NCBI RefSeq assembly: GCF_023715725.1
Contig: NZ_JAMBOT010000005.1
Span: forward strand, 124,001-188,000
Length of the DNA stretch: 64,000 nt
Direction of reading: 5' to 3'
Source of the DNA: Paenibacillus pasadenensis
GTDB taxonomy: Bacteria; Bacillota; Bacilli; Paenibacillales; Paenibacillaceae
The notes beneath the pieces are model-generated. The model made no database searches. It was not told where the DNA came from and saw nothing but the letters and a program-made list of their open reading frames with translations. Shown here piece after piece: positions 51,232-60,187 of this stretch. Both the position numbers and the translations under genes were made by a program. How positions within the stretch are numbered: the stretch's first letter is position 1; every line of letters begins with the position of its first letter.

Positions 51232-53631
51232 ATGAACAGCTACAAACAATTAAGCTACCGTTATTTAAAAGCAAATCGAAAACGCACGCTTTTCACGCTG
51301 CTCGGCATTGTATTATCCGTAGCTTTAATTGCCACGATCGGATCTTTTATGAAGGGCGCGCAGCAGGCCCAGCTTGAAAATGCGTATAAGCGGAATGGAG
51401 GATCATTCCATGCGGTAATCCAGCCTTATACCGATGATGTCCTGAATAAAATAAGCCATAATCCGAAACTAAGCGCCTACGGCCGTATGTCGCAGAAGAA
51501 TAACAAAGCGGTTAACACGGTTAAGCTTGCTCTATATGAAGCCGATCGGCAGGCGCTCGAATTTTTGAAGTACGGCATTAAAGAAGGTAACGCGCCTCTT
51601 GGGAGCGATGAAGCTGCCGTCGAAGAATGGGTGCTTCCGTATCTGAAAGAAGGACTTTTTTTAGGTGAGACGTTTCAATTTAATGGAAAAACCTATAGGC
51701 TTTCGGGCATCCTGGAAAATGCAGATTTTAGTCAGGAAAAGAAAGTAGGCCGAGTGTTAACCTACGGGGAGCAATTTTCTTCCGGAGAAGGCTCCATTCT
51801 TCTTCAATTGAACCCTAAGTACAATTTGGACGAAACCTTGGCGGAGTTAAAGGCTATCGTCGGTAACGGTAAAGTCAATGTTCCAGATCAAGTGTTAACT
51901 TTATTAAAGCCGAGCCGTAACGATTCCTTATATGTCATGTTAATGATTGTCGTTGGGATTGTGGTTGTCTCCACAATTGTGGTGATTTACAATGCGTTTC
52001 AGATCAGCATCGTTGATCGAATGCGGCAATTTGGCATGCTTCGGAGCATCGGCGCCACGAAAAAACAAATACGCGGCATTGTATTTCGGGAAACGACTTT
52101 AATGTCAGCAATCGGAATTCCAATAGGGCTTGCACTATGTTTGTTAGCCATCGCCGTTATGAACGCAGTCCTGAAACATCAACTGGCGGATGCAAATATG
52201 TTGTTTTCCTTGGATTGGAAAATATTACTCTTCAGCGTATTGATCTCGCTAGCCTCGATTTTTTTATCCGGCTTTATACCGGCTATTATGGCAGGCAGGA
52301 TATCTCCCCTATTGGCCATTAGCAGCAGACTTGCCATTACGAAGGAAAAAGTCCAACGCAGCAATCGCAGCAAGAGCTTCCGCAAGCCGCGTTCCTTTGT
52401 ACTGAGTCTGGCTATGAAAAACGTCAAGCGGAGCCCCGTCCGGTATGCTGCCACAATTCTATCCATTATCATCAGCTGTGTGCTTTTTATTACGTTTACG
52501 TATTTGTTGAATCTTCAACTAATGGAGAGAATGGAGAGTCCTTCGTCTGATCTGGCTGTGACGTTTGCTAATACGTCTCAGCTGCAGCATAGGGAAGAGA
52601 TCATTCAACAATTAAAATTGACTCCAAATATTTCAGAAACAAAAATTAAATATTCCGAAAACCCCTTTTGGCTGGAAGTTCCTAAGGGTAAACCTAACTA
52701 CGGTCTGACTCGGGCGATTGACGCAGCCAATGCAGATGGAGCCTTTATCGCACGGCTCAACATCACGATCTTTGATGACGAGACGATGAAGAAGACGGCT
52801 GAAGTTTTAAAAGGGCGGTTTGATTTCGAGCAATCGCAGCGGGATAACGGAGTCATTCTTATTGCAGGCGAGGGAAGCAACGGGACGTTTCGCCAATTCG
52901 CTGCCGGAGAGTCTCTCCGTATTCAATTAAACGACGAATCAACGACGAGATTTGGCGAAGGAACCGTTCACACCGTGAAAGTTGCTGCGCTTATGGATGC
53001 GGAGGAATATACAAAGTATTTTTATGAAAGCAATTATGAAAGCATATTGATGAGCCGCTCCGTTGCCGAAAAATTGCTTGTGGAGAAGCTTATGCCGTCC
53101 GCCGTTAATGTGGAGTTGGCCGATGAAACGAAGCATGCCGAAACTGCGGCAGCGATCCGTACCATGGATTCAAGCCTTACCGTTTTTGATCATATCGACA
53201 GGAACAACAAAATAAAATCGTCCGACTTGTTGACAAAGGTGTTGGTAAATGGATTTACGATCGTGATCTCGCTGATTGGCAGTGTTAATATTATGAACAC
53301 GCTGACCGTTAGTATCATTAACCGCCGCAAGGAATTGGCTGCATTAAAGTCAATCGGCATGTCCCAGCGGGATTTGAAAAGCATGATTCGATTTGAAGGA
53401 TTGATTTACGGCTTCTTTGGAAGCCTGCAGGGCATCGTGTATGGCGTTGTTTTATCCTATATTTTGTTTACCCTGGCTGCTGAAAATAACGATGCTTTGA
53501 AATGGCAACCACCTTATATGTCCTGTATGATAGCATTCATCGCATCGCTCGCCATCTGTTATCTATCTACGTTGCTCCCGCTTCGCACGATAAGCAGGGA
53601 CAATGTTGTCGAGGCTCTTCGCGAAGAATAA
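51232..53631 (+). CDS. ABC permease, two FtsX domains (BceB/MacB-like)
   Basis: Large membrane protein of 799 aa. An N-terminal membrane segment (16-36) is followed by an extracytoplasmic domain, an FtsX core (about 235-370: VVVSTIVVIYNAFQISIVDRMRQFGMLRSIGATKKQ), a second extracytoplasmic domain (about 430-650) and a second FtsX core at the C-terminus (LIGSVNIMNTLTVSIINRRKELAALKSIGMSQ). Such permeases do not transport across the membrane in the usual way; relatives resist or sense antimicrobial peptides or export lipoproteins. With ATPase, kinase and regulator adjacent, peptide sensing/detoxification is a reasonable inference. Confidence 0.88.
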   Translation: MNSYKQLSYRYLKANRKRTLFTLLGIVLSVALIATIGSFMKGAQQAQLENAYKRNGGSFHAVIQPYTDDVLNKISHNPKLSAYGRMSQKNNKAVNTVKLALYEADRQALEFLKYGIKEGNAPLGSDEAAVEEWVLPYLKEGLFLGETFQFNGKTYRLSGILENADFSQEKKVGRVLTYGEQFSSGEGSILLQLNPKYNLDETLAELKAIVGNGKVNVPDQVLTLLKPSRNDSLYVMLMIVVGIVVVSTIVVIYNAFQISIVDRMRQFGMLRSIGATKKQIRGIVFRETTLMSAIGIPIGLALCLLAIAVMNAVLKHQLADANMLFSLDWKILLFSVLISLASIFLSGFIPAIMAGRISPLLAISSRLAITKEKVQRSNRSKSFRKPRSFVLSLAMKNVKRSPVRYAATILSIIISCVLFITFTYLLNLQLMERMESPSSDLAVTFANTSQLQHREEIIQQLKLTPNISETKIKYSENPFWLEVPKGKPNYGLTRAIDAANADGAFIARLNITIFDDETMKKTAEVLKGRFDFEQSQRDNGVILIAGEGSNGTFRQFAAGESLRIQLNDESTTRFGEGTVHTVKVAALMDAEEYTKYFYESNYESILMSRSVAEKLLVEKLMPSAVNVELADETKHAETAAAIRTMDSSLTVFDHIDRNNKIKSSDLLTKVLVNGFTIVISLIGSVNIMNTLTVSIINRRKELAALKSIGMSQRDLKSMIRFEGLIYGFFGSLQGIVYGVVLSYILFTLAAENNDALKWQPPYMSCMIAFIASLAICYLSTLLPLRTISRDNVVEALREE

Positions 53632-53655
53632 ACCAAATGGAAGGGAGAATTTGCA

Positions 53656-54357
53656 ATGACGGAGCTGATTCTGCTCGTGGAAGACGATGAGGCGTTAGGT
53701 CCGGCCATTGAATTCTCCCTGACGAGCGAAGGGTACCGTGTATTCCGTGAAACCAATGTCAAAGGGGCGCAGCAGCGGTTCGCTCAACAGATCTTTGACC
53801 TGGCCATTCTGGACGTGAATCTTCCAGACGGCAGCGGTTATAATCTTTGCCGGGAATTCAAGGCTGTAAGCGAGGTCCCGGTTATTTTCCTTACGGCACT
53901 GGATGACGAAGCCAATGTCGTTATGGGACTGGAAATAGGCGGGGACGATTATGTGACTAAGCCTTTTCGGGTCAAAGAGCTTATGTCCAGGGTGAAGGTG
54001 CAGCTGCGGCGGAAAAAACAGAAAGAGCTGCCGGATCTCGTGTTGAAGTCAGGCCATTTAACCGTTGAGGCCGCGGGAGGCAAGGTGTTCAAAGAGGGCT
54101 GTAAGCTGCTGTTAACAAGCCAAGAGTACAGGCTGTTGTTATTATTTATGAAAAATGCCCACCGCACTTTGACCCGAGATGAGCTGCTTAGCAGCATTAC
54201 GGATGCGGACGATGTATTATTTTTTGACGAAAACACGCTTTCGGTCTATATCAAACGGCTTAGGGACAAAATCGAGGATGACGTTAAACAGCCTGAATTT
54301 ATCGTGACGCAGCGCGGACGAGGTTATCGATGGGACAAGGATGTGAACTCGGAGTAA
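53656..54357 (+). CDS. OmpR-family response regulator
   Basis: Two-component regulator of 233 aa. The receiver has acidic pocket Glu9-Asp10-Asp11, phosphoacceptor Asp53 in LAILDVNLPDG, Thr near 82 (FLTALDDEAN) and Lys near 103 (YVTKPFRVKELM). Residues 130-230 form the winged helix with TLTRDELLSSITDADDVLFFDENTLSVYIKRLR. It lies between the permease and kinase genes and overlaps the kinase start by one base. Confidence 0.93.
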   Translation: MTELILLVEDDEALGPAIEFSLTSEGYRVFRETNVKGAQQRFAQQIFDLAILDVNLPDGSGYNLCREFKAVSEVPVIFLTALDDEANVVMGLEIGGDDYVTKPFRVKELMSRVKVQLRRKKQKELPDLVLKSGHLTVEAAGGKVFKEGCKLLLTSQEYRLLLLFMKNAHRTLTRDELLSSITDADDVLFFDENTLSVYIKRLRDKIEDDVKQPEFIVTQRGRGYRWDKDVNSE

Positions 54358-55589
54358 TGCTTAAAAATTCGGAAATTCGGCTGAACTTGGCTGTGCTTTC
54401 GTTCATGATGCTGCTCCTGCTTGTATACCAGCTTATATTGATGAACGTTTTCTCGGAACGTCTGCGAAGCGATTACGTGGACTCCTTCGGCATGATTGCT
54501 GCCCGGCTGACAGAGAAGTTCCCGGATAGCGAAGCCGTAATTATGGATACGATTATGGGAAATCCAGAGCCTGCCCCAGAAACAGCCTTTCGGGGAAAGG
54601 AGCTTCTGCGGCAATACGGGCTGACCGAGGATCTGGATACGAAGCTGTTTCCTGTTTTAAACCGGCTGCTTGCCGATCACGCTCTCGCCCTCTTCTCCGG
54701 GCTCGTGGCGGGCGCGCTGCTGCTCCTGGGGTTCAGCTACGCTCAATACCGGCATTTCTTTCATCAAATTCGCGGCGTTACGAGAGCTGCCAAAAAAATC
54801 GTGGAAGGCGACTACTCCGTTACGATCAGCGAGGAGAGGGAAGGAGATTTGTCCAAGCTGGCGGAAGCTTTCCGCTCTATGAGGGATATCATCCGGCAGA
54901 AGATGGACGATTTGCAGGAGGAAAAGCGGTTTCTCGTCCACATCCTTCAGGACATCTCCCATCAGCTGAAAACGCCGCTGTCGACGATTACCGTATATAA
55001 CGATATGCTGCTGAACGAGCCGTTATCCGATGGACGGCGGCAATGGGTGACGGTCAGCCAGAGTCAGGTAACCCGGATGAACCATCTCATTCAAAATTTG
55101 CTCAAAGTAGCCAAAATCGATGCCAAATCAATCTCCTTCAAACGGGAAAAGCTCAATTTGGCCGACACGGTAGAAGAAGCACTGGACCAGCTTCAAGCCA
55201 AGCTGACGGAGAAGCAAATTAAGCTTGATTTTAAGCCGGAACGGGAAATTATGCTTGTCCATGATCCGTTATGGATCCAAGAAGCGCTGACAAATATCGT
55301 GAAAAATGCGATTGAGCATTCCAACTGGAACGGAACGATCGTCATTCAAGCGAGAGATACTCCGATGTATGCGGAGCTGACGATTCGGGACGATGGAGAA
55401 GGAATTGAAGAGAAGGATCTGCCGCATATCTTTAAACGGTTTTATAAAGCAAGCCATTCCCGAAAAGATTCAACGGGGATTGGACTTGCGCTGGCGAAGT
55501 CGATTATCGAGGCCCATGACGGGTTGATTAAAGTCGAAAGCAAACGGGGGTCCTACACGCAGTTTACGATTACGTTTATGAAATATTAA
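54357..55589 (+). CDS. Sensor histidine kinase of the ABC/two-component unit
   Basis: Membrane kinase of 410 aa. Two membrane segments (about 10-32 and 105-125) flank a short extracytoplasmic loop of about 75 residues, followed by a HAMP-like linker. The phosphoacceptor is His202 in DISHQLKTPLSTI; the N box is NIVKNAIEHS, G1 is IRDDGEGIEEKDLPHIFKRFY and G2 STGIGLALAKSI. ATG at 54357 shares its A with the regulator stop (TAATG). The sensory loop is longer than the intramembrane-sensing BceS type, so it may itself bind a ligand. Confidence 0.93.
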   Translation: MLKNSEIRLNLAVLSFMMLLLLVYQLILMNVFSERLRSDYVDSFGMIAARLTEKFPDSEAVIMDTIMGNPEPAPETAFRGKELLRQYGLTEDLDTKLFPVLNRLLADHALALFSGLVAGALLLLGFSYAQYRHFFHQIRGVTRAAKKIVEGDYSVTISEEREGDLSKLAEAFRSMRDIIRQKMDDLQEEKRFLVHILQDISHQLKTPLSTITVYNDMLLNEPLSDGRRQWVTVSQSQVTRMNHLIQNLLKVAKIDAKSISFKREKLNLADTVEEALDQLQAKLTEKQIKLDFKPEREIMLVHDPLWIQEALTNIVKNAIEHSNWNGTIVIQARDTPMYAELTIRDDGEGIEEKDLPHIFKRFYKASHSRKDSTGIGLALAKSIIEAHDGLIKVESKRGSYTQFTITFMKY

Positions 55590-55610
55590 CTTCATTGAAC
55601 GTAAGAACGT

Positions 55611-55655
55611 AAAAAGCTTCTAAATCCGCTTATGAGCGGTTTAGAAGCTTTTTTG
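55611..55655. terminator. Terminator of the ABC/two-component unit
   Basis: AAAAAGCTTCTAAA pairs with TTTAGAAGCTTTTT around CCGC/GCGG inner stem, with a following T run. Confidence 0.93.
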
Positions 55656-56035
55656 TTAGCTGGTGAAATGTATCTGATTCATGGTTGCCATGCGCTATGT
55701 TCCATTAATCGCGAGTCTCCACCAACCCAGAGCCGTCTAACGCAACTGAGAAAGCTTATTCGATGCAAAAAGCCGCTTTTGAAATCGTAACGCAACTGAG
55801 ACGCCTTATTTAAGCTTTATGATGCTAATTAACCCCGTAAACCGTCCAATAACGCTTGTCAGTTGTGTTAGAGCCGGAAACTTGCTTAAAACGTACGAAT
55901 AACGCTTGTCAGTTGTGTTAGAGCCGGATGAAGGCCGGAACTACCGATGAAAATCCAGCGGCATAGTTGGCTTTCACCCAATATTCCCCGCATCCTTGGA
56001 CCGCCACCGCTGCCGGCCCGGCCCGCCCGATGCGC
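55656..56035. other. Convergent intergenic region
   Basis: This 380 bp stretch lies between convergent genes. It holds a four-copy repeat cluster at 55731-55928, listed separately; no gene is supported in the rest. Confidence 0.75.
55731..55928. repeat. Four-copy inverted repeat cluster with 50 bp spacing
   Basis: Two direct copies carry TAACGCAACTGAGA (55738 and 55788, exactly 50 bp apart). Two copies in the opposite direction (55848-55878 and 55898-55928, also 50 bp apart) share an identical 31 bp word containing TTGTCAGTTGTGTTAGAGCC. The reverse complement of the second pair closely matches the first pair, so the whole forms a large imperfect inverted repeat. Confidence 0.88.
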
Positions 56036-56929
56036 TTATTGAATAATTCCCTTGTTAACTACGTCCTTGAGCCAAGCAGCGATCGGGGTGCCGCCAACCT
56101 CGTCCAAAATAACCGACGGGGAGCTGTCCGGTCGCGGCATCGACAGGCCGTTTTCACCGATCCAGGTGTACAGCGAAGCCAAGCCGTCTGCGTTTTCCGC
56201 ACCCATAAATGGTGCAAGCGCAGCTTCGAAGTCGGATACAGCGAGGGAGTGGAAGCCGACATTCCGGCCAAGCGCTTCGCCAACGAGCTCGGCGAGGCGT
56301 TCGCCGGTCACCGCTTCAGGGCCGTGAACCTGGATGGTTTGACCCGCCAGCTCAGGATGATTAACCGCATAAAGGGCAAACTGAGCGGCATCCTCATTGC
56401 TTACCCAGGCAATCGGCATGCCGGACGGAACGGGATAAGCCAGCACATTGCCTTGTACGATGCCCGGAATGCACAGATTCTCCAAATAAAGCGTCGGCTG
56501 CAGGAAAATATAAGGCAGGCCGCTTTGTTTAACCGCTTCCTTCAACTCGCGCTTCAGCTCTACAGCTTTAGCGTTGGTTGTAGACTCGGGAACGAATGAG
56601 TTTGTGTTCACAACGAGCAGCTCAACCGCTGCGTTTTTGGCCGCGTCAACAGTGTTGCGGATGAATTGGCGGACCTGATCCAGGTTGAATAGAACAGGCA
56701 GCTGCAGGTAAACGATATGAATACCGTCGTGAGCTGTTGCCAAGCTCTGCGGATTGCCAAGCTCGCCGATTACGGCACGAATGCCCGCCGAGCGAAGCTG
56801 CTCCGCTTTCTCTTCGGTACGGGCTAAAGCCGATACCTGATAGCCAGCCTCGACCAATTTCCGGGCAACGGCGCCTCCTTGCACGCCTGTTGCTCCATAT
56901 ACTAATACATTCTTTTTGTTTTCACTCAT
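56036..56929 (-). CDS. NmrA-like NAD(P)-binding protein
   Basis: Rossmann-fold protein of 297 aa of the NmrA/HSCARG-like atypical SDR group. VLVYGATGVQGGAVARKL at the start is the dinucleotide-binding motif. It could be a quinone or aldehyde reductase or a redox sensor. The ATG at 56929 has AAGGGTG upstream; an in-frame extension to 56968 has no site. It is divergent from an HxlR regulator, a common pair in Firmicutes, which suggests redox or quinone control. Confidence 0.87.
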   Translation of the reverse strand: MSENKKNVLVYGATGVQGGAVARKLVEAGYQVSALARTEEKAEQLRSAGIRAVIGELGNPQSLATAHDGIHIVYLQLPVLFNLDQVRQFIRNTVDAAKNAAVELLVVNTNSFVPESTTNAKAVELKRELKEAVKQSGLPYIFLQPTLYLENLCIPGIVQGNVLAYPVPSGMPIAWVSNEDAAQFALYAVNHPELAGQTIQVHGPEAVTGERLAELVGEALGRNVGFHSLAVSDFEAALAPFMGAENADGLASLYTWIGENGLSMPRPDSSPSVILDEVGGTPIAAWLKDVVNKGIIQ

Positions 56930-57047
56930 GTTGAGCACCCTTTCTGTAAAGGTCCAGCGACCTGTCATCGTTTTGTCCGTCTGTTAATAACGGGGTTATT
57001 GTGATATAACCATAGTAGTAAATAAAATAAAATTTTATAAGTACGCA

Positions 57048-57077
57048 CATTTTTTATATGTAGTATCATTTTTTATA
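57048..57077. promoter_or_regulatory. Direct repeat in the NmrA/HxlR divergent promoter
   Basis: The 11 bp word CATTTTTTATA occurs at 57048-57058 and 57067-57077, 19 bp apart, within an AT-rich region between divergent genes. It may be the HxlR binding region. Confidence 0.4.
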
Positions 57078-57099
57078 CTTGATTGGAGGAGGGAGTTCG

Positions 57100-57459
57100 A
57101 TGCAAGAACCCAAATCCGAGTGCCCGGTTGAGATGGCCGTAAAGCTAATTGGCGGTAAGTGGAAAATTGTTATCTTGAATCAGCTTGCCTACCACGGGCC
57201 GAAACGGTTCAACGAGCTGAAGCGGGTGTTTCCAGAGGTAACGCAGCGGATGCTTACTTTACAGCTGCGCGAACTGGAAGAGGACGGGCTTATTATACGC
57301 AAGGTTTACCATGAAATTCCTCCCAAGGTCGAATATTCCTTGTCTGAGCTGGGAAGCAGTTTTTTGCCGGTATTGCTGAAGCTGGAAGAATGGGGCTTGT
57401 ATTATAAAGAGCAACGGAAGGAGCTGTCCCTGGTACCCAAGGACATGCCGTCTTCATAA
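57100..57459 (+). CDS. HxlR-family redox-type regulator
   Basis: Winged-helix regulator of 119 aa. Landmarks are CPVEMAVKLIGGKWKIVIL, with Cys8 at the position of the redox-sensing cysteine in HypR/YodB-type regulators, and KRFNELKRVFPEVTQRMLTLQLRELEEDGLI. The single conserved N-terminal cysteine suggests thiol-based sensing of quinones or disulfide stress. ATG at 57100 follows GGAGGAGGGA. It is divergent from the NmrA-like gene it probably controls. Confidence 0.9.
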   Translation: MQEPKSECPVEMAVKLIGGKWKIVILNQLAYHGPKRFNELKRVFPEVTQRMLTLQLRELEEDGLIIRKVYHEIPPKVEYSLSELGSSFLPVLLKLEEWGLYYKEQRKELSLVPKDMPSS

Positions 57460-57580
57460 CATCAAAGAGCGCCGCTCACGCACCAAACAAGCCGTCCAGC
57501 ACGAATGAAACCGTTTTAATTCCAGGTAACATTTGATATGCTTAACTAAATTGGATGTGTGAGGTCAGGTGCTGCCAACG

Positions 57581-58609
57581 ATGAAACAAGTGACGATCTA
57601 TGATATTGCCAGCGAGGCAGGGGTATCCGTGGCTACGGTGTCACGAGTATTGAACAATACGGCTCCTGTCAAAGCGAGCACGCGCTCTAAAATTATGAAG
57701 CTGATCAAGCAGCATCAATTCCAGCCGAACGCGCTTGCCCGCAGCTTGCTGAAAAAAGAAACCGGAACGATTGGAGTCATCGTGCCGGATATTACGAATC
57801 CGTTTTTCCCCGAAGTATTCAGCGGCATCGACCATGAGGCGCGCGGCAAGGGGTTCACTTTTTTTCTGTGCAACACGCATGGGGAATATGAACGGGAATC
57901 TCAGTATTTGCACATATTGCGGGAGAAGCAGGTAGACGGCATCATTTTTATGGGCGGCCGCATCAACCTGACCAAATGCACGCCGGAGCTGGTGGAGGAA
58001 GTTGCCGAGACAGCAGCGAGAATTCCGCTGGTGCTCGTGAACGGCAACCTGCCAGGGACGGAGCTGCATCGCGTAGCTACCGACGAAGGCAAAGGGGCCG
58101 CCATGGCTACCCAGTACTTAATTGAACAAGGGCACCGCGATATTGCATACATAGCCGGCATGAGCACAACGACGACGAGTGCGCAGAAGCTGAGGGCGTT
58201 CAAGCGGGTGATGAATCAGAACAATCTGGATGTGCCGAAGGAGCGCGTGCTGTACGGAGACTTCACGATGGAGGCCGGCGAGCGGCTCATGGACGAGATT
58301 TTGCGCGCCCCGGAACGCCCGACAGCGGTGCTTTGCGTGAATGACTTTACGGCGGTTGGCGCCATCAAAACAGCCATCAAGGCCGGGTTGTCCATACCGA
58401 ACGATATGACGATTGTAGGTTTTGACGATATTCCGCTGGCCTCATCCATATTCCCTGAGCTAACCACGGTGAAGCAGCAGATGGACCAGTTGGGAAGCCA
58501 AGCTTTCCAGGTGCTGCATAAGCTCATTATGAAGGAAAAAGTGAAACGGCTAACGGTTATTGAGCCGGAGCTCGTTGTGCGGGAAAGCTCGAGAGAGCTT
58601 ACGCCGTAA
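57581..58609 (+). CDS. LacI-family transcriptional regulator
   Basis: Sugar-responsive repressor of 342 aa. The helix-turn-helix is residues 4-25 (VTIYDIASEAGVSVATVSRV) with the LacI hinge region. The effector domain (60-335) has IGVIVPDITNPFFPEVFSGI and TIVGFDDIPLASSIFPELTTV. ATG at 57581 is chosen since AGGTCAGGTG lies about 9 nt upstream; the GTG at 57569 is an alternative. No sugar operon follows on the same strand, so the target is unclear. Confidence 0.9.
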   Translation: MKQVTIYDIASEAGVSVATVSRVLNNTAPVKASTRSKIMKLIKQHQFQPNALARSLLKKETGTIGVIVPDITNPFFPEVFSGIDHEARGKGFTFFLCNTHGEYERESQYLHILREKQVDGIIFMGGRINLTKCTPELVEEVAETAARIPLVLVNGNLPGTELHRVATDEGKGAAMATQYLIEQGHRDIAYIAGMSTTTTSAQKLRAFKRVMNQNNLDVPKERVLYGDFTMEAGERLMDEILRAPERPTAVLCVNDFTAVGAIKTAIKAGLSIPNDMTIVGFDDIPLASSIFPELTTVKQQMDQLGSQAFQVLHKLIMKEKVKRLTVIEPELVVRESSRELTP

Positions 58610-58632
58610 CTTCATTTAAGTTACGCAAGGTT

Positions 58633-58672
58633 AAACAGCCATTTTCCCATTGGGAGAATGGCTGTTTTTTAT
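58633..58672. terminator. Shared terminator of the LacI and YesN-like genes
   Basis: AAACAGCCATTTTCCC pairs with GGGAGAATGGCTGTTT (one G-T pair), ending in six T residues; the A run on the left arm serves the minus strand. Confidence 0.9.
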
Positions 58673-60186
58673 ACCTGCTGCGACATTTTTCGGTATTGTC
58701 CCGGTGTAACGTCTCCCCATTTTTTGAATGTCTTCACAAAATAGTTGTCGTTCGGGAAGCCGACGCTGCGTCCGATCTCGCTAATTGGCTGTCCGGTTTC
58801 CTTAAGCAGCAGCATCGCTTTTTTAACGCGCAGCTGTTGCAGGTAACAGATGAAGGTTTCACCGGTTTTTTGCTTGAACAGACGGCTTAAATAATGCTCA
58901 TCCATCGCTACGATCCGGGACATGCCCTTCAGTGTAATATTTTCCCCGTAATGGCGCTCAACATAGTCCAAAATGCGATTGATTTCCGGATGGTTCGTAT
59001 CCTGGCGCGCCGCTTCGGACGACATCTGGCCCATCATTCCATTCGCACGCTCCGCAAGCCGCTTAAACAGCTCTTCATGTGACCGCGCCTGCTCTGGCTG
59101 AAGATTGCCAGCCGAAACGGCTTCTCCCGCAATGTTCGTCAGGATGCGGTCCAAGGACCGGGCCGTCTGACAGACTTGTGCAATCGGGACTCGGTGCTCC
59201 CTCAGCTCCTGCCAATAAGCGGATAACGCCGTTCGAAGCTCCTGCGGACGAGCCTGCTCGAAGGCGGCAATAATTTCTTTCTCCTTTTTCCATGAAGGGG
59301 TGAAAGGAACGCTGCCCCAAGCCGCCGCATCTTCATCGCCGGCCTGGATCATTGCGGCATCCGCCAGCCCGCACGTCTCCTCATACCAGCGTTTATTGAT
59401 GAGCTGGAGCTGGAGCAGCCACTCCTCCCTCAGCAAAGACGGGGACACGGACTGGCCGTACACTCCTTTAACAGGGGATTGGGACAACGGCTTCGCCCGC
59501 AGCGTTATTTCATCGTTGGACCAAAAAAACAGCGTCGTAATACCGTCGGCATGATAGGTGCCAGTCCATATTTTGGACGAAGATGCAACGTCTCCGGATT
59601 CGATCACAGTCTCGCCGGTCAGCTTGATTTGCGCCGACAGAAAGGACATCAGACATACCCGGTTATAAAAAGCCGGAGGAGCAGGCGCGGCCGCAGCAGA
59701 AGCAGCAGAAGGGGAGCTGCCGGTATTTCCAAAAGACAGAGCGTCCCGCAGCTGACGATAATAACGGTCAAATTCCCGGACAAGCACCAGCTGCTCCTGC
59801 TGAGTGCTGCGCGCAATTTCCTTGCCTGTTTTATGCAGCATATCCTCCATCTCAGCGATGCTCATGGACAGCTTGAGCACGTAACCGCTGGCCCCGAGCT
59901 CCAGCGCTTTGCGCGCGTATTCGAATTCTCCCATACAGGTCAGCATGACGAATCGGCAATCTACTCCTTCGCTGCGCACCTGCCTAAGCAGCTCCAGGCC
60001 GTCCATGTTCGGCATCATAATATCGGTGATGACAAGATCAGGCTGCATCCGGCGGATAAAATCCAGCGCCTCTACGCCGTCCGAAGCTTCTCCCGCAACG
60101 GTAAAGCCATGCTGCTCCCAATGAATGAGCTTACGCAGCTTGCGGCGCACAAAAACCTCATCCTCCACCAAAAGTATCTTCCACAA
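58669..60186 (-). CDS. AraC-type response regulator (YesN-like)
   Basis: Two-component regulator of 505 aa. The receiver domain (1-120) has Glu8-Asp9-Glu10 and phosphoacceptor Asp55 in DLVITDIMMPNMDG. A middle region of about 280 residues is uncharacterised. The C-terminal AraC double HTH (about 405-503) has LKGMSRIVAMDEHYLSRLFKQ and ISEIGRSVGFPNDNYFVKTF. A TTG at 60186, directly after the kinase stop, has GGAAGGTG 6 nt upstream and gives a family-like MWKILLVEDE start; a GTG at 60195 is the alternative. Confidence 0.88.
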   Translation of the reverse strand: MWKILLVEDEVFVRRKLRKLIHWEQHGFTVAGEASDGVEALDFIRRMQPDLVITDIMMPNMDGLELLRQVRSEGVDCRFVMLTCMGEFEYARKALELGASGYVLKLSMSIAEMEDMLHKTGKEIARSTQQEQLVLVREFDRYYRQLRDALSFGNTGSSPSAASAAAAPAPPAFYNRVCLMSFLSAQIKLTGETVIESGDVASSSKIWTGTYHADGITTLFFWSNDEITLRAKPLSQSPVKGVYGQSVSPSLLREEWLLQLQLINKRWYEETCGLADAAMIQAGDEDAAAWGSVPFTPSWKKEKEIIAAFEQARPQELRTALSAYWQELREHRVPIAQVCQTARSLDRILTNIAGEAVSAGNLQPEQARSHEELFKRLAERANGMMGQMSSEAARQDTNHPEINRILDYVERHYGENITLKGMSRIVAMDEHYLSRLFKQKTGETFICYLQQLRVKKAMLLLKETGQPISEIGRSVGFPNDNYFVKTFKKWGDVTPGQYRKMSQQV

Positions 60187-60187
60187 G

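Noticed and set aside
55967..56599. Plus-strand 210 aa open frame opposite the NmrA-like gene
   Set aside because: It is antisense to a complete NmrA-like protein, with no ribosome site and no recognisable domain.
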